A DNA stretch of 64,000 nucleotides from Pseudomonadota bacterium. GTDB lineage: Bacteria; Pseudomonadota; Gammaproteobacteria; Burkholderiales; Rhodocyclaceae. The stretch is taken from assembly GCA_018241665.1 (NCBI GenBank), contig JAFEDK010000017.1, forward strand, positions 1 to 64,000, given 5' to 3'. Below the pieces are notes generated by a model that was not told the origin of the DNA, ran no database searches, and saw only the letters and a list, made by a program, of their open reading frames with translations. Of this stretch, positions 17,433-25,762 are shown one piece after another. Every line of letters begins with the position of its first letter. Position 1 is the first letter of the stretch. A program made the translations under genes and the position numbers.

Positions 17433-17933
17433 ATGAAACTGAAGACCCTGCTTTCCGTCGCCGCCGTCTGCCTCGCCACGCCGCTGCTGGCCCAGGCCCA
17501 GGCCGTCGTCAACGTGCGCAACCTGTCCTACGCGGCGGCCCATGAAGCCGCCTCGGTGGCCCTCGAAACCTGCCGCAAGAACGGCTACGCGGTCACCGTC
17601 ACCGTGCTCGACCGCCTCGGCCGTACCAAGGTCGTCCTGCATGACGACGGCGCCGGCCCGCACACCGTCGAGAACAGCCTGCGCAAGGCCTACACCAGCC
17701 TGACCTTCAAGACCACGTCGGGGGAATTCGGCAAGCGCATCGCCGGTACGCCGAACGCCGCCGGCATCCTGCAGCTGGAAAACGTCACCACGCTGGAAGG
17801 CGCGCTGCCAATCCTGGCCGGCCAGGACCTGGTCGGCTCCATCGGCATTTCCGGCGCGCCGGGCGGCGACAAGGATGCCGCCTGCGCCCAGGCCGGCATC
17901 GACCGCATCGCCGGCGGGCTGGCCGCCCGCTGA
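17433..17933 (+). CDS. Exported GlcG/HbpS family heme-binding-like protein
   Basis: 166 aa. Signal peptide at about residues 1-22 (LLAQAQA|VV). The mature part is a complete GlcG/HbpS domain: helix AAHEAASVALETCRKNGY, strand VTVTVLDRLGRTKVVLHDDGAG, and the C-terminal GSIGISGAPGGDKDAACAQAGI. Family members bind heme or small ligands, some extracellularly; the role here is unknown. The start MKLKTLLSVAAV is chosen because it begins the signal peptide. Convergent with rdgC over a hairpin. Confidence 0.85.
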   Translation: MKLKTLLSVAAVCLATPLLAQAQAVVNVRNLSYAAAHEAASVALETCRKNGYAVTVTVLDRLGRTKVVLHDDGAGPHTVENSLRKAYTSLTFKTTSGEFGKRIAGTPNAAGILQLENVTTLEGALPILAGQDLVGSIGISGAPGGDKDAACAQAGIDRIAGGLAAR

Positions 17934-17955
17934 CGCCTGCCAGGCCGGGCCGCCT

Positions 17956-17985
17956 GCAGGGGAGGCCGGCACCAGCTTCCCCTGC
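17956..17985. terminator. Candidate bidirectional terminator hairpin
   Basis: GCAGGGGA (17956-17963) pairs with TCCCCTGC (17978-17985) around a 14-nt loop, in the 57-bp gap between the convergent HbpS-like gene and rdgC. No T-tract on either side. Confidence 0.35.
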
Positions 17986-17990
17986 GGTGT

Positions 17991-18899
17991 TCAGATCACC
18001 GCGTCCTTCACTTCACCGCCGAGGGCTTCCAGCACGGCCGGGATCAGGCGCGACAGCTCGCCGCTCATCAGCGCGAAGTCGGCTTCGATCTGCATGTCGG
18101 TGGCGTCGGCCTGGCGCTCGGCCTCTTCCTTGATGATGTCGAGGAAGGCCAGGCGCTTGATCTCCATCTTCTCGGTGAGCATGAAGGAGATGCGGTCGTC
18201 GAAGGTCAGCGCCAGGCGCGTCGGCAGCTTGCCGGCAGCCAGGTGGTCCTGCACGTCCTTGCCGTCCAGCGCGTGGCGCACGTAGCGCACGGCGGCCTTC
18301 TCGTCGGTGACGGCGCGCAGCTCGCAGTCCAGGTCGATGCTGAAAGCACCCGATGCCTCGTTGGCGGCCAGCCAGTCGGTCATCACCGACACCGGCGACA
18401 GCTGGGTCTTGACCATTTTCACCGGCAGCTCGTCCAGCGTGTCGCGCAGGGCCTCGAGGACCTCCTCGGCGCGGGCCTGGCTAGCGGCGTCGATGACCAG
18501 CCAGCCGCCCACCGGGTCGATCCAGCTGAACACCTTGCGGCGGCGCGTGAAGGCGCGCGGCAGCAGTTCCTGCAGCACCGCCTCCTTGATTTCCTTCATC
18601 TGCTTGCGGCCGGGCTTGTAGCCCTGCTGGGCCTCGATCATCTCGGCCTTGTCGGCCGCCACCTCATTGACCACCGACGAGGGCAGCAGCTTCTGCTCGA
18701 CGGCCAGCGCAACCAGGAAATGGCCACCGACCGCCAGCACGAAGCGGTCGTCCTTGGTCGGCGAACTCCAGCCGCGGGTCGCCATGTCCTGGCTGCCGCA
18801 GGGCTGGAAAGGCCGCGCGGCGAGCTTCTCGGCGAGGGCTTCGGCAGTCAGGCCCCAGTTTTCAGGAAGACGGTAGATCTGGAGATTGCGGAACCACAT
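17991..18899 (-). CDS. rdgC: Recombination-associated protein RdgC
   Basis: 302 aa, the normal RdgC length. Starts MWFRNLQIYRLP and contains the conserved N-terminal block FQPCGSQDMATRGWSSP and the central LLPSSVVNEVAADKAEMIEAQQGYKPGRKQ. RdgC forms a DNA-encircling dimeric ring and modulates RecA. The N-terminal MWF start is diagnostic; in-frame codons upstream run into REPIN sequence and are not coding. Confidence 0.95.
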   Translation of the reverse strand: MWFRNLQIYRLPENWGLTAEALAEKLAARPFQPCGSQDMATRGWSSPTKDDRFVLAVGGHFLVALAVEQKLLPSSVVNEVAADKAEMIEAQQGYKPGRKQMKEIKEAVLQELLPRAFTRRRKVFSWIDPVGGWLVIDAASQARAEEVLEALRDTLDELPVKMVKTQLSPVSVMTDWLAANEASGAFSIDLDCELRAVTDEKAAVRYVRHALDGKDVQDHLAAGKLPTRLALTFDDRISFMLTEKMEIKRLAFLDIIKEEAERQADATDMQIEADFALMSGELSRLIPAVLEALGGEVKDAVI

Positions 18900-19012
18900 G
18901 GGGATACATCCGTGCTGATGGAGAAGAGGCGGCATTGTAGCCGTCATGGGCGCGGATGGCCCGGCCCGGCTTGCTGCGGAGAAGCTCTGGGGCTCGGGAC
19001 CGACCTGCAACC

Positions 19013-19079
19013 GTGGGGGCGAATTCATTCGCCCTCGGACTTCGAGCAACCGACGGCGGGCGAATGAATTCGCCCCCAC
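19013..19079. repeat. REPIN doublet
   Basis: 67-bp doublet. Arms at 19013-19034 and 19058-19079; 'forward' spacer TCGGACTTCGAGCAACC followed by GACGGC. It lies between rdgC and bluB. Confidence 0.92.
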
Positions 19080-19142
19080 GGGCACCCCCACAAAGGTAGG
19101 CCCCACAAACAGCCTGCGGGTAGCCCTGCAGGCTGAGGCGGG

Positions 19143-19808
19143 TCAGGATGCGTCCGCCGGGGTGCTTTCCCAGCCGTTCTCGAAGACCACCGTCTCCAGC
19201 GGCATGCGCTCGGCCCACTGGTGGATCTCCAGCATCGGCCTGGGATAGAACTCGTCCACGTGGCCGATGCACAGGATCGCGACTGGGCGCGCGCCGGCCG
19301 GCATGTCGAGCAGCGTGGCCAGGTCCACCGGATCGAAGATCGACACCCAGCCGAGGCCAATGCCTTCGGCGCGGGCCGCCAGCCACATGTTCTGGATCGC
19401 GCAGGCCACCGAGGCGAGATCCATCTCGGGCAGCGTGCGGCGGCCGAAGACGTGCTTCTCGCGGCCGTCGGCCAGCGCCACGACGATCACCTCACCGGCC
19501 TCGAGCAGGCCTTCCACCTTGAGGCGCATGAAGTCCTCTTCCCGCTCGCCAAGGGCACGGGCGGTGTTGCGGCGCTCCTTCTCGACCAGCACGTGCATGC
19601 GCTCGCGCAGGCCCCGGTCGGTGATGCGGATGAAGCGCCAGGGCTGCATGTAGCCGACGCTGGGAGCGTGGTGGGCCGCCCACAGCAGCCGCGCCAGGAT
19701 CTCGGGATCGACCGGGTCGGAGCGGAAGTGGCGCATGTCGCGCCGCTCGGCGATGACGCGGTAGATCGCCGCGACCTCGGCATCCGGGAAACGATGGGAA
19801 TCGGCCAT
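19143..19808 (-). CDS. bluB: 5,6-dimethylbenzimidazole synthase BluB
   Basis: 221-aa nitroreductase-fold enzyme that converts FMNH2 and O2 to 5,6-dimethylbenzimidazole, the lower ligand of cobalamin. RRDMRHFRSDPVDPEIL and AAHHAPSVGYMQPWRFI are the FMN-binding start of BluB, and GWVSIFDP plus PVAILCIGHVDEFYPRPMLE are typical of the family. The start MADSHRFPD is chosen because upstream in-frame sequence is REPIN. It works with cobU/cobT/cobS/cobC at 60-63.5 kb but is not linked to them here. No riboswitch is seen upstream. Confidence 0.92.
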   Translation of the reverse strand: MADSHRFPDAEVAAIYRVIAERRDMRHFRSDPVDPEILARLLWAAHHAPSVGYMQPWRFIRITDRGLRERMHVLVEKERRNTARALGEREEDFMRLKVEGLLEAGEVIVVALADGREKHVFGRRTLPEMDLASVACAIQNMWLAARAEGIGLGWVSIFDPVDLATLLDMPAGARPVAILCIGHVDEFYPRPMLEIHQWAERMPLETVVFENGWESTPADAS

Positions 19809-19848
19809 GATGGGTACGGTTTTATCGGTGAGGGGTTGGGGGCTGTGT

Positions 19849-19884
19849 ATGGAGCGGCCGGTGGAGCTGTTTGTGGAGCTGCCT
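19849..19884. repeat. 12-bp tandem array beside a REPIN
   Basis: Three imperfect copies of GTGGAGCTGTTT (19849-19860 as ATGGAGCGGCCG, then 19861-19872 and 19873-19884), ending six bases before the REPIN head at 19891. Confidence 0.6.
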
Positions 19885-19890
19885 TTTTGT

Positions 19891-19955
19891 GTAGGCGAAT
19901 TCATTCGCCCACGGACTTCGATCAACCGGCTGAGGGCGAATGAATTCGCCCCCAC
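19891..19955. repeat. REPIN doublet upstream of bluB
   Basis: 65-bp doublet. The left arm has a shortened head (GTAGGCGAATTC). 'Forward' spacer CGGACTTCGATCAACCGGC. It sits in the 5' region between dbpA and bluB. Confidence 0.9.
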
Positions 19956-20006
19956 GGCTTAGGGCAGCGGCTCCATGCGAAGCCGCCCCACGGCACGGCC
20001 CCGAGT

Positions 20007-21470
20007 TTACTCGTCGAGCAGGCGGACGCGGACCTTCTTGCCCTTGAGCTTGCCATCGGCAAGGCGCTTCAGGGCCTGACGGACAATGTCGCGCCGCACG
20101 GCCACATACGTGGACTGCTCGGTCACGTTGATCTTGCCGATCTGCTCGGCGGCGAAGCCGGCCTCGCCGGTCAGCGCGCCGAGCACGTCGCCGGGACGGA
20201 TCTTGTCCTTGCGCCCGCCGAGGATCTGCAGCGTCGCCATCGGCGGCAGCAGCGGCGCGGCGTTCTCGGCCTGCAGCTCGGCGATGGATTCCCAGATGGG
20301 TTCGAAGCCCTGGCTGCGGGCGATGTTGCCGACACGGTTCTTTTCCGTCGGGCCGACCAGGCTCAGCGCCCAGCCGTCGCGCTCGGCACGGCCGGTGCGG
20401 CCGACGCGGTGCACATGCACCTCCGGGTCGGGGGTCACGTCCACGTTGATCACTGCTTCCAGGCTGGCGATGTCGAGGCCGCGGGCGGCCACGTCGGTGG
20501 CCACCAGCACCGAACAGCTGCGGTTGGCGAAACGCACCAGCACCTGGTCGCGCTCACGCTGGTCGAGGTCACCGTGCAGGGCGAGCGCATGGATGCCCTC
20601 GGCGTGCAGCGTGTCCACCAGGTCGCGGCATTGCTGCTTGGTGTTGCAGAAGGCCAGCGCGCTTTCCGGGCGGTAATGGCGCAGCAGCAGGCCGACCGCC
20701 GGCAGGCGTTGCTCCCGGGTCACCTCATAGAAGCGCTGGCGGATCTTGTCGGCCTCGTGCTGCTCGGCCAGGGCGATCTCCCGCGGCTGGCGCATGAACT
20801 GGCGGGCCAGGCGCACCACACCCTCCGGGTAGGTGGCCGAGAACAGCAGGGTCTGGCGATCCCTCGGGCAGGCCTTGGCGACATAAGCGATGTCGTCGAA
20901 GAAGCCCATGTCGAGCATGCGGTCGGCTTCGTCGAGGACCAGCGCCCGCAACGCGTCGAGCTGGAGGCTGCCGCGCGACAAATGATCCATCAGGCGGCCC
21001 GGCGTGCCGACGACGATGTGTGCGCCGTGGGCCAGGCTGTCGGCCTGCGGCCGGATCGGGCTACCGCCGCACAGGCTGAGGACCTTGATGTTCTCCTCGG
21101 CACGGGCCAGGCGGCGGATCTCCTGGGCAACCTGCTCGGCCAGTTCGCGGGTCGGGCACAGCACCAGGGCCTGCACGGCGAAGCTACGCACATCGAGGCG
21201 GTTCAGCAGCGGCAGCGCGAAGGCCGCCGTCTTGCCACTGCCGGTCTTGGCCTGGGCGATCAGGTCGTCACCGGCCAGGGCCACCGGCAGCGCGGCGGCC
21301 TGGATCGGCGTCATCGTGTGGTAGCCGAGGCGCGCCAGGTTGGCGATCACCGCGGCCGGCAGGGGCAGCTGGTCGAAGGGCGCCGGCACGGCGGCAACGG
21401 GGGGCGGGACGAAAGTCGCCTCGGGGGCAGCGGAATCGGCGTCCGGCAGCGGGGGAAGAATCGAGCTCAT
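20007..21470 (-). CDS. dbpA: ATP-dependent RNA helicase DbpA
   Basis: 487-aa DEAD-box helicase. Motif order: Q motif region FDQLPLPAAVIANLARLGY...TPIQ, AKTGSGKT (I), PTRELAEQ (Ia), DEADRMLD (II), SATYPEG (III), ATDVAARGLD (V), HRVGRTGR (VI). The C-terminal ~75 residues (LQILGGRKDKIRPGDVLGALTG...) are the DbpA RNA-binding domain, which targets 23S rRNA helix 92 in large-subunit assembly. It has a short low-complexity Pro/Ala N-terminus. Confidence 0.93.
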   Translation of the reverse strand: MSSILPPLPDADSAAPEATFVPPPVAAVPAPFDQLPLPAAVIANLARLGYHTMTPIQAAALPVALAGDDLIAQAKTGSGKTAAFALPLLNRLDVRSFAVQALVLCPTRELAEQVAQEIRRLARAEENIKVLSLCGGSPIRPQADSLAHGAHIVVGTPGRLMDHLSRGSLQLDALRALVLDEADRMLDMGFFDDIAYVAKACPRDRQTLLFSATYPEGVVRLARQFMRQPREIALAEQHEADKIRQRFYEVTREQRLPAVGLLLRHYRPESALAFCNTKQQCRDLVDTLHAEGIHALALHGDLDQRERDQVLVRFANRSCSVLVATDVAARGLDIASLEAVINVDVTPDPEVHVHRVGRTGRAERDGWALSLVGPTEKNRVGNIARSQGFEPIWESIAELQAENAAPLLPPMATLQILGGRKDKIRPGDVLGALTGEAGFAAEQIGKINVTEQSTYVAVRRDIVRQALKRLADGKLKGKKVRVRLLDE

Positions 21471-21529
21471 GCCGGATTATCCCGGAAAGCCCCGCCTGCT
21501 GCTCGCCAAGCAGGCCAGTGCCCCCGCCC

Positions 21530-22336
21530 TCAGTTGTTGTTCAGGTGCAGGCGGGCCCGTTCCCGCGCCAGCCGCTCCTGCACGCGGCGTTGCTCCTCTT
21601 CTTCGGCCCGGCGCTGCTGCTCTTCCTTCTGGCGCTGCTCGTATTCGGCCTTGCGGCGGGCCGACTCCTCGGCCTGCTGCAGCTCGGACGACACCCGGTC
21701 GGCGTAGTAGCCACGCTCCTGAAGGGCCCGCTCGCGCTGGCGTTCTTCCTCCTTGCGGGCGTATTCGGCACGCTGCTCCTCCTGGCGGCGCAGGGACTCC
21801 GCACGCTGGCGGCGTTCTGCGGCTTCCTGCTCGGCGATTTCCTGCTCCGACAGGTCGCCGTACATCTGGCGCCGCTCCGCTGCGATGACCTTCTGCTGCG
21901 CCTCCGCCGCCCCGTCGCCACTGGCCACCCGGCGGAAGGCGAAGACCGAGAAGAAGATCTGGATCAGCATGCCGATGATCATCAACGTACCGATCACCCC
22001 TAGCATGATGCGCAGCGGCGAGCGTTTGGCGGCCTTGATCTCCACCTGCAGCGGTAGCGGATCCTTGAGCAGTTGCTCGACGACCGGCTCCAGCGCCGGC
22101 GCCGGCGGCTGGGTACGCGCCAGGCCCGCATCGTAGGCGGCCCGCCGCCCCGGATCGGCGAGGATCCACACCGCCTCGCGGATCGCCTTCAGCTTGTTGT
22201 CCACATCGACGGGCGACAGGCCGTGATTGCCGGACTGGTAGTGACGACTCAGGCGCAGGTGGGCGGCCTGGATGTCGGCTTCGCTGGCGGTGGGCGTCAG
22301 CCCGAGCAGGTCGTAGAGCGTGGTCCTGGCTTTCAT
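21530..22336 (-). CDS. Membrane protein with degenerate J-like domain and coiled coil
   Basis: 268 aa. The N-terminal ~70 residues resemble a DnaJ domain (TLYDLLGLTPTASEADIQAAHLRLSRHY ... KLKAIREAVWILADPGRRAAYDAGL), but the catalytic HPD tripeptide between helices II and III is absent (RHYQSGNHGLSP instead). One TM segment (about 107-130, LRIMLGVIGTLMIIGMLIQIFF) precedes a long Glu/Arg/Gln-rich coiled coil (about 145-265). It probably does not stimulate an Hsp70; a scaffold role is a guess. Divergent from the DedA-rhodanese gene. Confidence 0.75.
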   Translation of the reverse strand: MKARTTLYDLLGLTPTASEADIQAAHLRLSRHYQSGNHGLSPVDVDNKLKAIREAVWILADPGRRAAYDAGLARTQPPAPALEPVVEQLLKDPLPLQVEIKAAKRSPLRIMLGVIGTLMIIGMLIQIFFSVFAFRRVASGDGAAEAQQKVIAAERRQMYGDLSEQEIAEQEAAERRQRAESLRRQEEQRAEYARKEEERQRERALQERGYYADRVSSELQQAEESARRKAEYEQRQKEEQQRRAEEEEQRRVQERLARERARLHLNNN

Positions 22337-22492
22337 GGCATTTCGTCGGAGAAGAGCCCGGCTAGGGGCCGAAAGACAGCGGGATTATACGGATCTCCAG
22401 CGGCATATCGGCGTGACGCAGATCGTCACGGACACGGCAAAAAATCGCGCCGCGGCCGATAATCGGCCATCCGCCCACCGATCCGCAGCCCG

Positions 22493-23434
22493 ATGGAACT
22501 CGCCCAGCTCAGCCACACCCTCCGCCAGGACGCCCTCAGCGTGGTGTTCGTCAATGTGCTGCTGCAGCAGATGGGCGTGCCCGTGCCGGCGCTGCCGACC
22601 CTGCTGCTGGCCGGCAGCCTCGCCGCCGGGCCGGATGGACTCGGCAGGCTGCTGGCGGTGGCGGTGCTGGCTTCGGTCGTGGCCGACTGGGCCTGGTACG
22701 GCGCCGGCAAGCTGTTCGGCTACCGGGTGCTGGCCGGGCTGTGCAAGCTGTCGATCAACCCCGCCTCCTGCGTCAGCCAGACCGAAGCCCGCTTCATCCG
22801 CTGGGGCCTGTCGTCACTGGTGGTGGCCAAGTTCATCCCCGGCTTCTCGACGGTAGCGCCACCGATTGCCGGCGCGCTGCGCATGAACCTCGGCGGCTTC
22901 CTGCTGGCCGCGGCGGCCGGCGCCGCGCTGTGGGCCGGTGCGGCGCTGGGTGCAGGCTGGGTGCTGAAGGAGGCGGTGCAGGCCGCCATCGTCGCGCTGG
23001 ACGAACACATGGGCCGCGCGCTGGTGGTGGCCGGCCTGCTGGCCGGCGCCTGGCTGGGCTGGAAGCTGTGGCAGAAATACCGGTTCCGTCAGCAGTGCGC
23101 GATCGCCCACATCACGCCAGCCGAGCTGCTGGCGGCATTGGGATCAACCGACCGGCCGCTGGTGCTGGACCTGCGCGGCGCGACGATGGTCGCCGCCACC
23201 GGCCCGATCCCGGACACACGGCTCGCCGAACACGACCGCCTGCACGAGGCGGTCGGCGACTGGCCGAAGAACCGCCCCATCGTCACACTCTGCGCCTGCC
23301 CGGAGGATGCCGGCGCGATCCAGGCGGCGCGCCGCCTGCTGGAAGCAGGCTACCTGTCGGTGCGGCCGCTGCAGGGCGGTTACGAGGCCTGGCTGGCGGC
23401 CACCGACCAGGCCGCGCCGGGGGATGCTCAGTAA
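22493..23434 (+). CDS. DedA/VTT membrane protein fused to a rhodanese domain
   Basis: 313 aa. Residues ~1-190 are a DedA (SNARE-associated/VTT) domain with several TM helices and the motif FIPGFSTVAPPIAGALRMN (DedA proteins are implicated in polyprenyl-phosphate or lipid flipping). Residues ~205-305 form a cytoplasmic rhodanese domain (ITPAELLAAL, LVLDLRG, PIVTLCACPEDAGAIQAARRL, VRPLQGGYEAWL). The active-site Cys is present in TLCAC. Sulfur-transfer or redox coupling to lipid transport is speculative. The last 7 bp overlap the convergent pirin gene. Confidence 0.85.
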   Translation: MELAQLSHTLRQDALSVVFVNVLLQQMGVPVPALPTLLLAGSLAAGPDGLGRLLAVAVLASVVADWAWYGAGKLFGYRVLAGLCKLSINPASCVSQTEARFIRWGLSSLVVAKFIPGFSTVAPPIAGALRMNLGGFLLAAAAGAALWAGAALGAGWVLKEAVQAAIVALDEHMGRALVVAGLLAGAWLGWKLWQKYRFRQQCAIAHITPAELLAALGSTDRPLVLDLRGATMVAATGPIPDTRLAEHDRLHEAVGDWPKNRPIVTLCACPEDAGAIQAARRLLEAGYLSVRPLQGGYEAWLAATDQAAPGDAQ

Positions 23435-24306
23435 CCCGGCCAAGGCAGCGGCGGGGCGACCAGGCGCCGCTCGCCGGGCCCGGCCACCGGGCCGAAGCGT
23501 GCATCGCCGCCCTCCCACTCGTGCTGGGCAGCGGCGATCTCCTCCTTGCTGAAACCGACGAAGTTCCACCACATCAGCACCGGCTCGCCAAAGGGTTCGC
23601 CGCCGAGCAGCAGGATGCGCCCGCCCGCCGACAGCCGCGCAGCGAAACGCGCCTGCCCGTCACCTAGATAGGCCAGTTCGCCGATACCGAAACGCTCGCC
23701 ATCGATGTCGATCTCGCCCTCCAGCGGCAGCACCGCGTATTCGAAGCCGGGTTCCAGCGCCAGGCCGATGCGGCCGCCCGCCGCGCTGCTCACATCCAGC
23801 CCGACCAGCGGCGAATACAGACGCGCCGGCGCCACGTGGTCGCCATGAGCGCCCGCCAGCAGCGTGAACGCGCAGCCTTCGGCGTCCCAGCGCGGCAGGT
23901 CGGGATAGTGCTCGAAAGCCGGCTCACGCTCCCGTTCTTCAAACGGCAGTGCAATCCACAGCTGTGCGGCGTGCAGACGCGTCTCGCCAGGCTGGGAATC
24001 CTCGGTATGCACGATGCCGCGCCCGGCGGTCATCAGATTGACCTGACCGGGGCGGATCACCTGCTCGTGGCCGAGGCTGTCCCGGTGCAGCACTTCGCCC
24101 TCGATCATCCACGTGAAGGTCTGCAGGCCGATGTGCGGGTGGGCGCCAACGTGCATGCCGTGGCCGGTCTCGAAATCCCGCGGCCCGATGTGGTCGAGGA
24201 AACACCAGGCGCCCACCATGCGCCGCTCGCGGGTCGGCACGGCGCGCCGGATCGTCAGCCCTTCGCCCAAGTCGGCCGTGCGGGCTTCGATGCGCTGGAT
24301 CGTCAT
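23428..24306 (-). CDS. Pirin family protein
   Basis: 292-aa bicupin. The N-terminal cupin has the metal-binding set HPHIGLQTFTWMIEGEVLHRDSLGH...GRGIVHTED (three His and one Glu). The C-terminal cupin contains PLEGEIDIDGERFGIGELAYLGDG and ILLLGGEPFGEPVLMWWNFVGFS. Known pirins bind iron and some show quercetinase activity; the role here is unknown. An osmC-like gene lies 18 bp upstream on the same strand, likely one stress-related unit. Confidence 0.9.
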   Translation of the reverse strand: MTIQRIEARTADLGEGLTIRRAVPTRERRMVGAWCFLDHIGPRDFETGHGMHVGAHPHIGLQTFTWMIEGEVLHRDSLGHEQVIRPGQVNLMTAGRGIVHTEDSQPGETRLHAAQLWIALPFEEREREPAFEHYPDLPRWDAEGCAFTLLAGAHGDHVAPARLYSPLVGLDVSSAAGGRIGLALEPGFEYAVLPLEGEIDIDGERFGIGELAYLGDGQARFAARLSAGGRILLLGGEPFGEPVLMWWNFVGFSKEEIAAAQHEWEGGDARFGPVAGPGERRLVAPPLPWPGY

Positions 24307-24324
24307 GATTCCGTCCTCCCGCCC

Positions 24325-24735
24325 TCAGGCACTCAGTTCGGTCTGGATGCGCACCTCGCCGGTGAGCAGCTTGTGCATCGGGCAGGCGTTGGCGATCTTC
24401 AGCAACTGTGCGCGCTGCTCGTCGCTGAGTTCGCCGTACAGATGGATCAGGCGCTCGATGTCGTTGCCGGCCTCGGGCTTGCCCGCCGGGTTGAGCCGCA
24501 ACTCCACGCGCACGCCGGTCAGCGGCCACTGGCGGCGTGTCGCCACCATCTTGAGGGTGATCGCGGTGCAGGTGCCGAGGCTGCCGAGAATCAGGCGCTC
24601 CGGCGACGGGCCGGCATTACCGCCGCCCAGTTCGATGGGCTCGTCGGCGGACCACACGTGGCCCAGATCATCGGACAGCTGCACGAGGTAGGGCGTGTCC
24701 TGCAGGACGGCTTCGACGCGGGGTGTTCCGGACAT
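24325..24735 (-). CDS. OsmC family peroxiredoxin-like protein
   Basis: 136 aa. Both catalytic cysteines of the family are present (GSLGTCTAITLKM and IANACPMHKLL). OsmC/Ohr proteins reduce organic hydroperoxides. The start MSGTPRVEAV has CGGAGGAACC immediately upstream, better than the in-frame start eight codons earlier. Lies upstream of the pirin gene. Confidence 0.88.
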   Translation of the reverse strand: MSGTPRVEAVLQDTPYLVQLSDDLGHVWSADEPIELGGGNAGPSPERLILGSLGTCTAITLKMVATRRQWPLTGVRVELRLNPAGKPEAGNDIERLIHLYGELSDEQRAQLLKIANACPMHKLLTGEVRIQTELSA

Positions 24736-24802
24736 GGTTCCTCCGAGGAATGACGGCAAGCTGCCGGGTCCTGCTGCGACTCCGCCGCCCGGCGAACGTT
24801 CC

Positions 24803-25612
24803 TCAGCGCGGATGCTGGCCCTTGCGCACCGCGTCGATCATCTGGAAGGCGATGGTGGCCGGGTGGGGCAGCATCGGCAGCGCATCGAGGGGATACCAGC
24901 CGATGTCCTCGATTTCGCTTTCCTGGGCCACGACGTCGCCACCGACGTAGTCGGCAAAGAAGCCGAGCATCAGCGAATGGGGGAAGGGCCAGGGCTGGCT
25001 GCCGAACCAGCGGATGTTGGCGATCTCGATGCCGGCCTCCTCGCGGATCTCCCGGCGCAGGCAGTCCTCGACGGTTTCGCCGGCCTCGACAAAGCCGGCC
25101 AGCGCGCTGTAGATACCCGGCGGGAAATGCGGCGAGCGGGCCAGCAGCAGCTCGTCACCCTTCAGGATCAGGCCGATGCACACCGGCGAGATGCGCGGAT
25201 AGGCCTTCGCACCGCAGGCCCGGCATTCGCGCGCCGGCTCGCTGGCGCTGGTGTGCAGCGGACCACCGCATTCGCCGCAGAAACGGTGCTGCATCAGCCA
25301 CGATACGAGCTGGCGGGCGCGGGCCAGCGCCTCGTGCAGTCCGTCGGGCCAGCGGCCCCACAGCTGGCGGTAATCACGGGTGGTGAACTCCGGCGGCACC
25401 CCGAGATGGGCCGGCCACAGGCGCAGTTCGCAGGGGATGCCGTCGAGGCTGCCGATGGTGATCGCCTCCAGGCACGGGCCGAGGGCTTCCAGCCGCGTCG
25501 GGTCCGGCAGTTGCAGATCGGGATCCAGCAGCAGGGACGTCCCGACGAACGGAAACACCAATGACGCGATGGCCTCTCCGGCCACTCCAAAGCTCGGCAC
25601 GAAACCCGACAT
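24803..25612 (-). CDS. nudC: NAD(+) diphosphatase / NADH pyrophosphatase NudC
   Basis: 269 aa. A Cys4 zinc ribbon (FCGECGGPL ... CRACGAKAYPRISPVCI) is followed by a complete Nudix box, GFVEAGETVEDCLRREIREE then AGIEI, and the NudC-specific SQPWPFPHSLMLGFFA. NudC hydrolyses NADH and removes NAD caps from RNA. Start taken at MSGFVPSFGV; a GTG seven codons upstream is possible. Confidence 0.92.
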   Translation of the reverse strand: MSGFVPSFGVAGEAIASLVFPFVGTSLLLDPDLQLPDPTRLEALGPCLEAITIGSLDGIPCELRLWPAHLGVPPEFTTRDYRQLWGRWPDGLHEALARARQLVSWLMQHRFCGECGGPLHTSASEPARECRACGAKAYPRISPVCIGLILKGDELLLARSPHFPPGIYSALAGFVEAGETVEDCLRREIREEAGIEIANIRWFGSQPWPFPHSLMLGFFADYVGGDVVAQESEIEDIGWYPLDALPMLPHPATIAFQMIDAVRKGQHPR

Positions 25613-25762
25613 AAGCACGCTCACCCTAGGCACGGGCCGCCGGCACGCGGCGGCGGAAGACAGGATCTACCCGACGGGGCAGGACAACGGCTTCACGATA
25701 CGGAATTTTCGGTGGCGCCACCAGCCGCCCGATGCAACACCGGGGCGCCGCGTGCCGCTCCG

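Noticed and set aside
17134-17436. Possible 100-aa gene MAKRKAGNEQ...
   Set aside because: No ribosome site, base composition unlike neighbours, no recognisable domain; kept only as a note on the gap.
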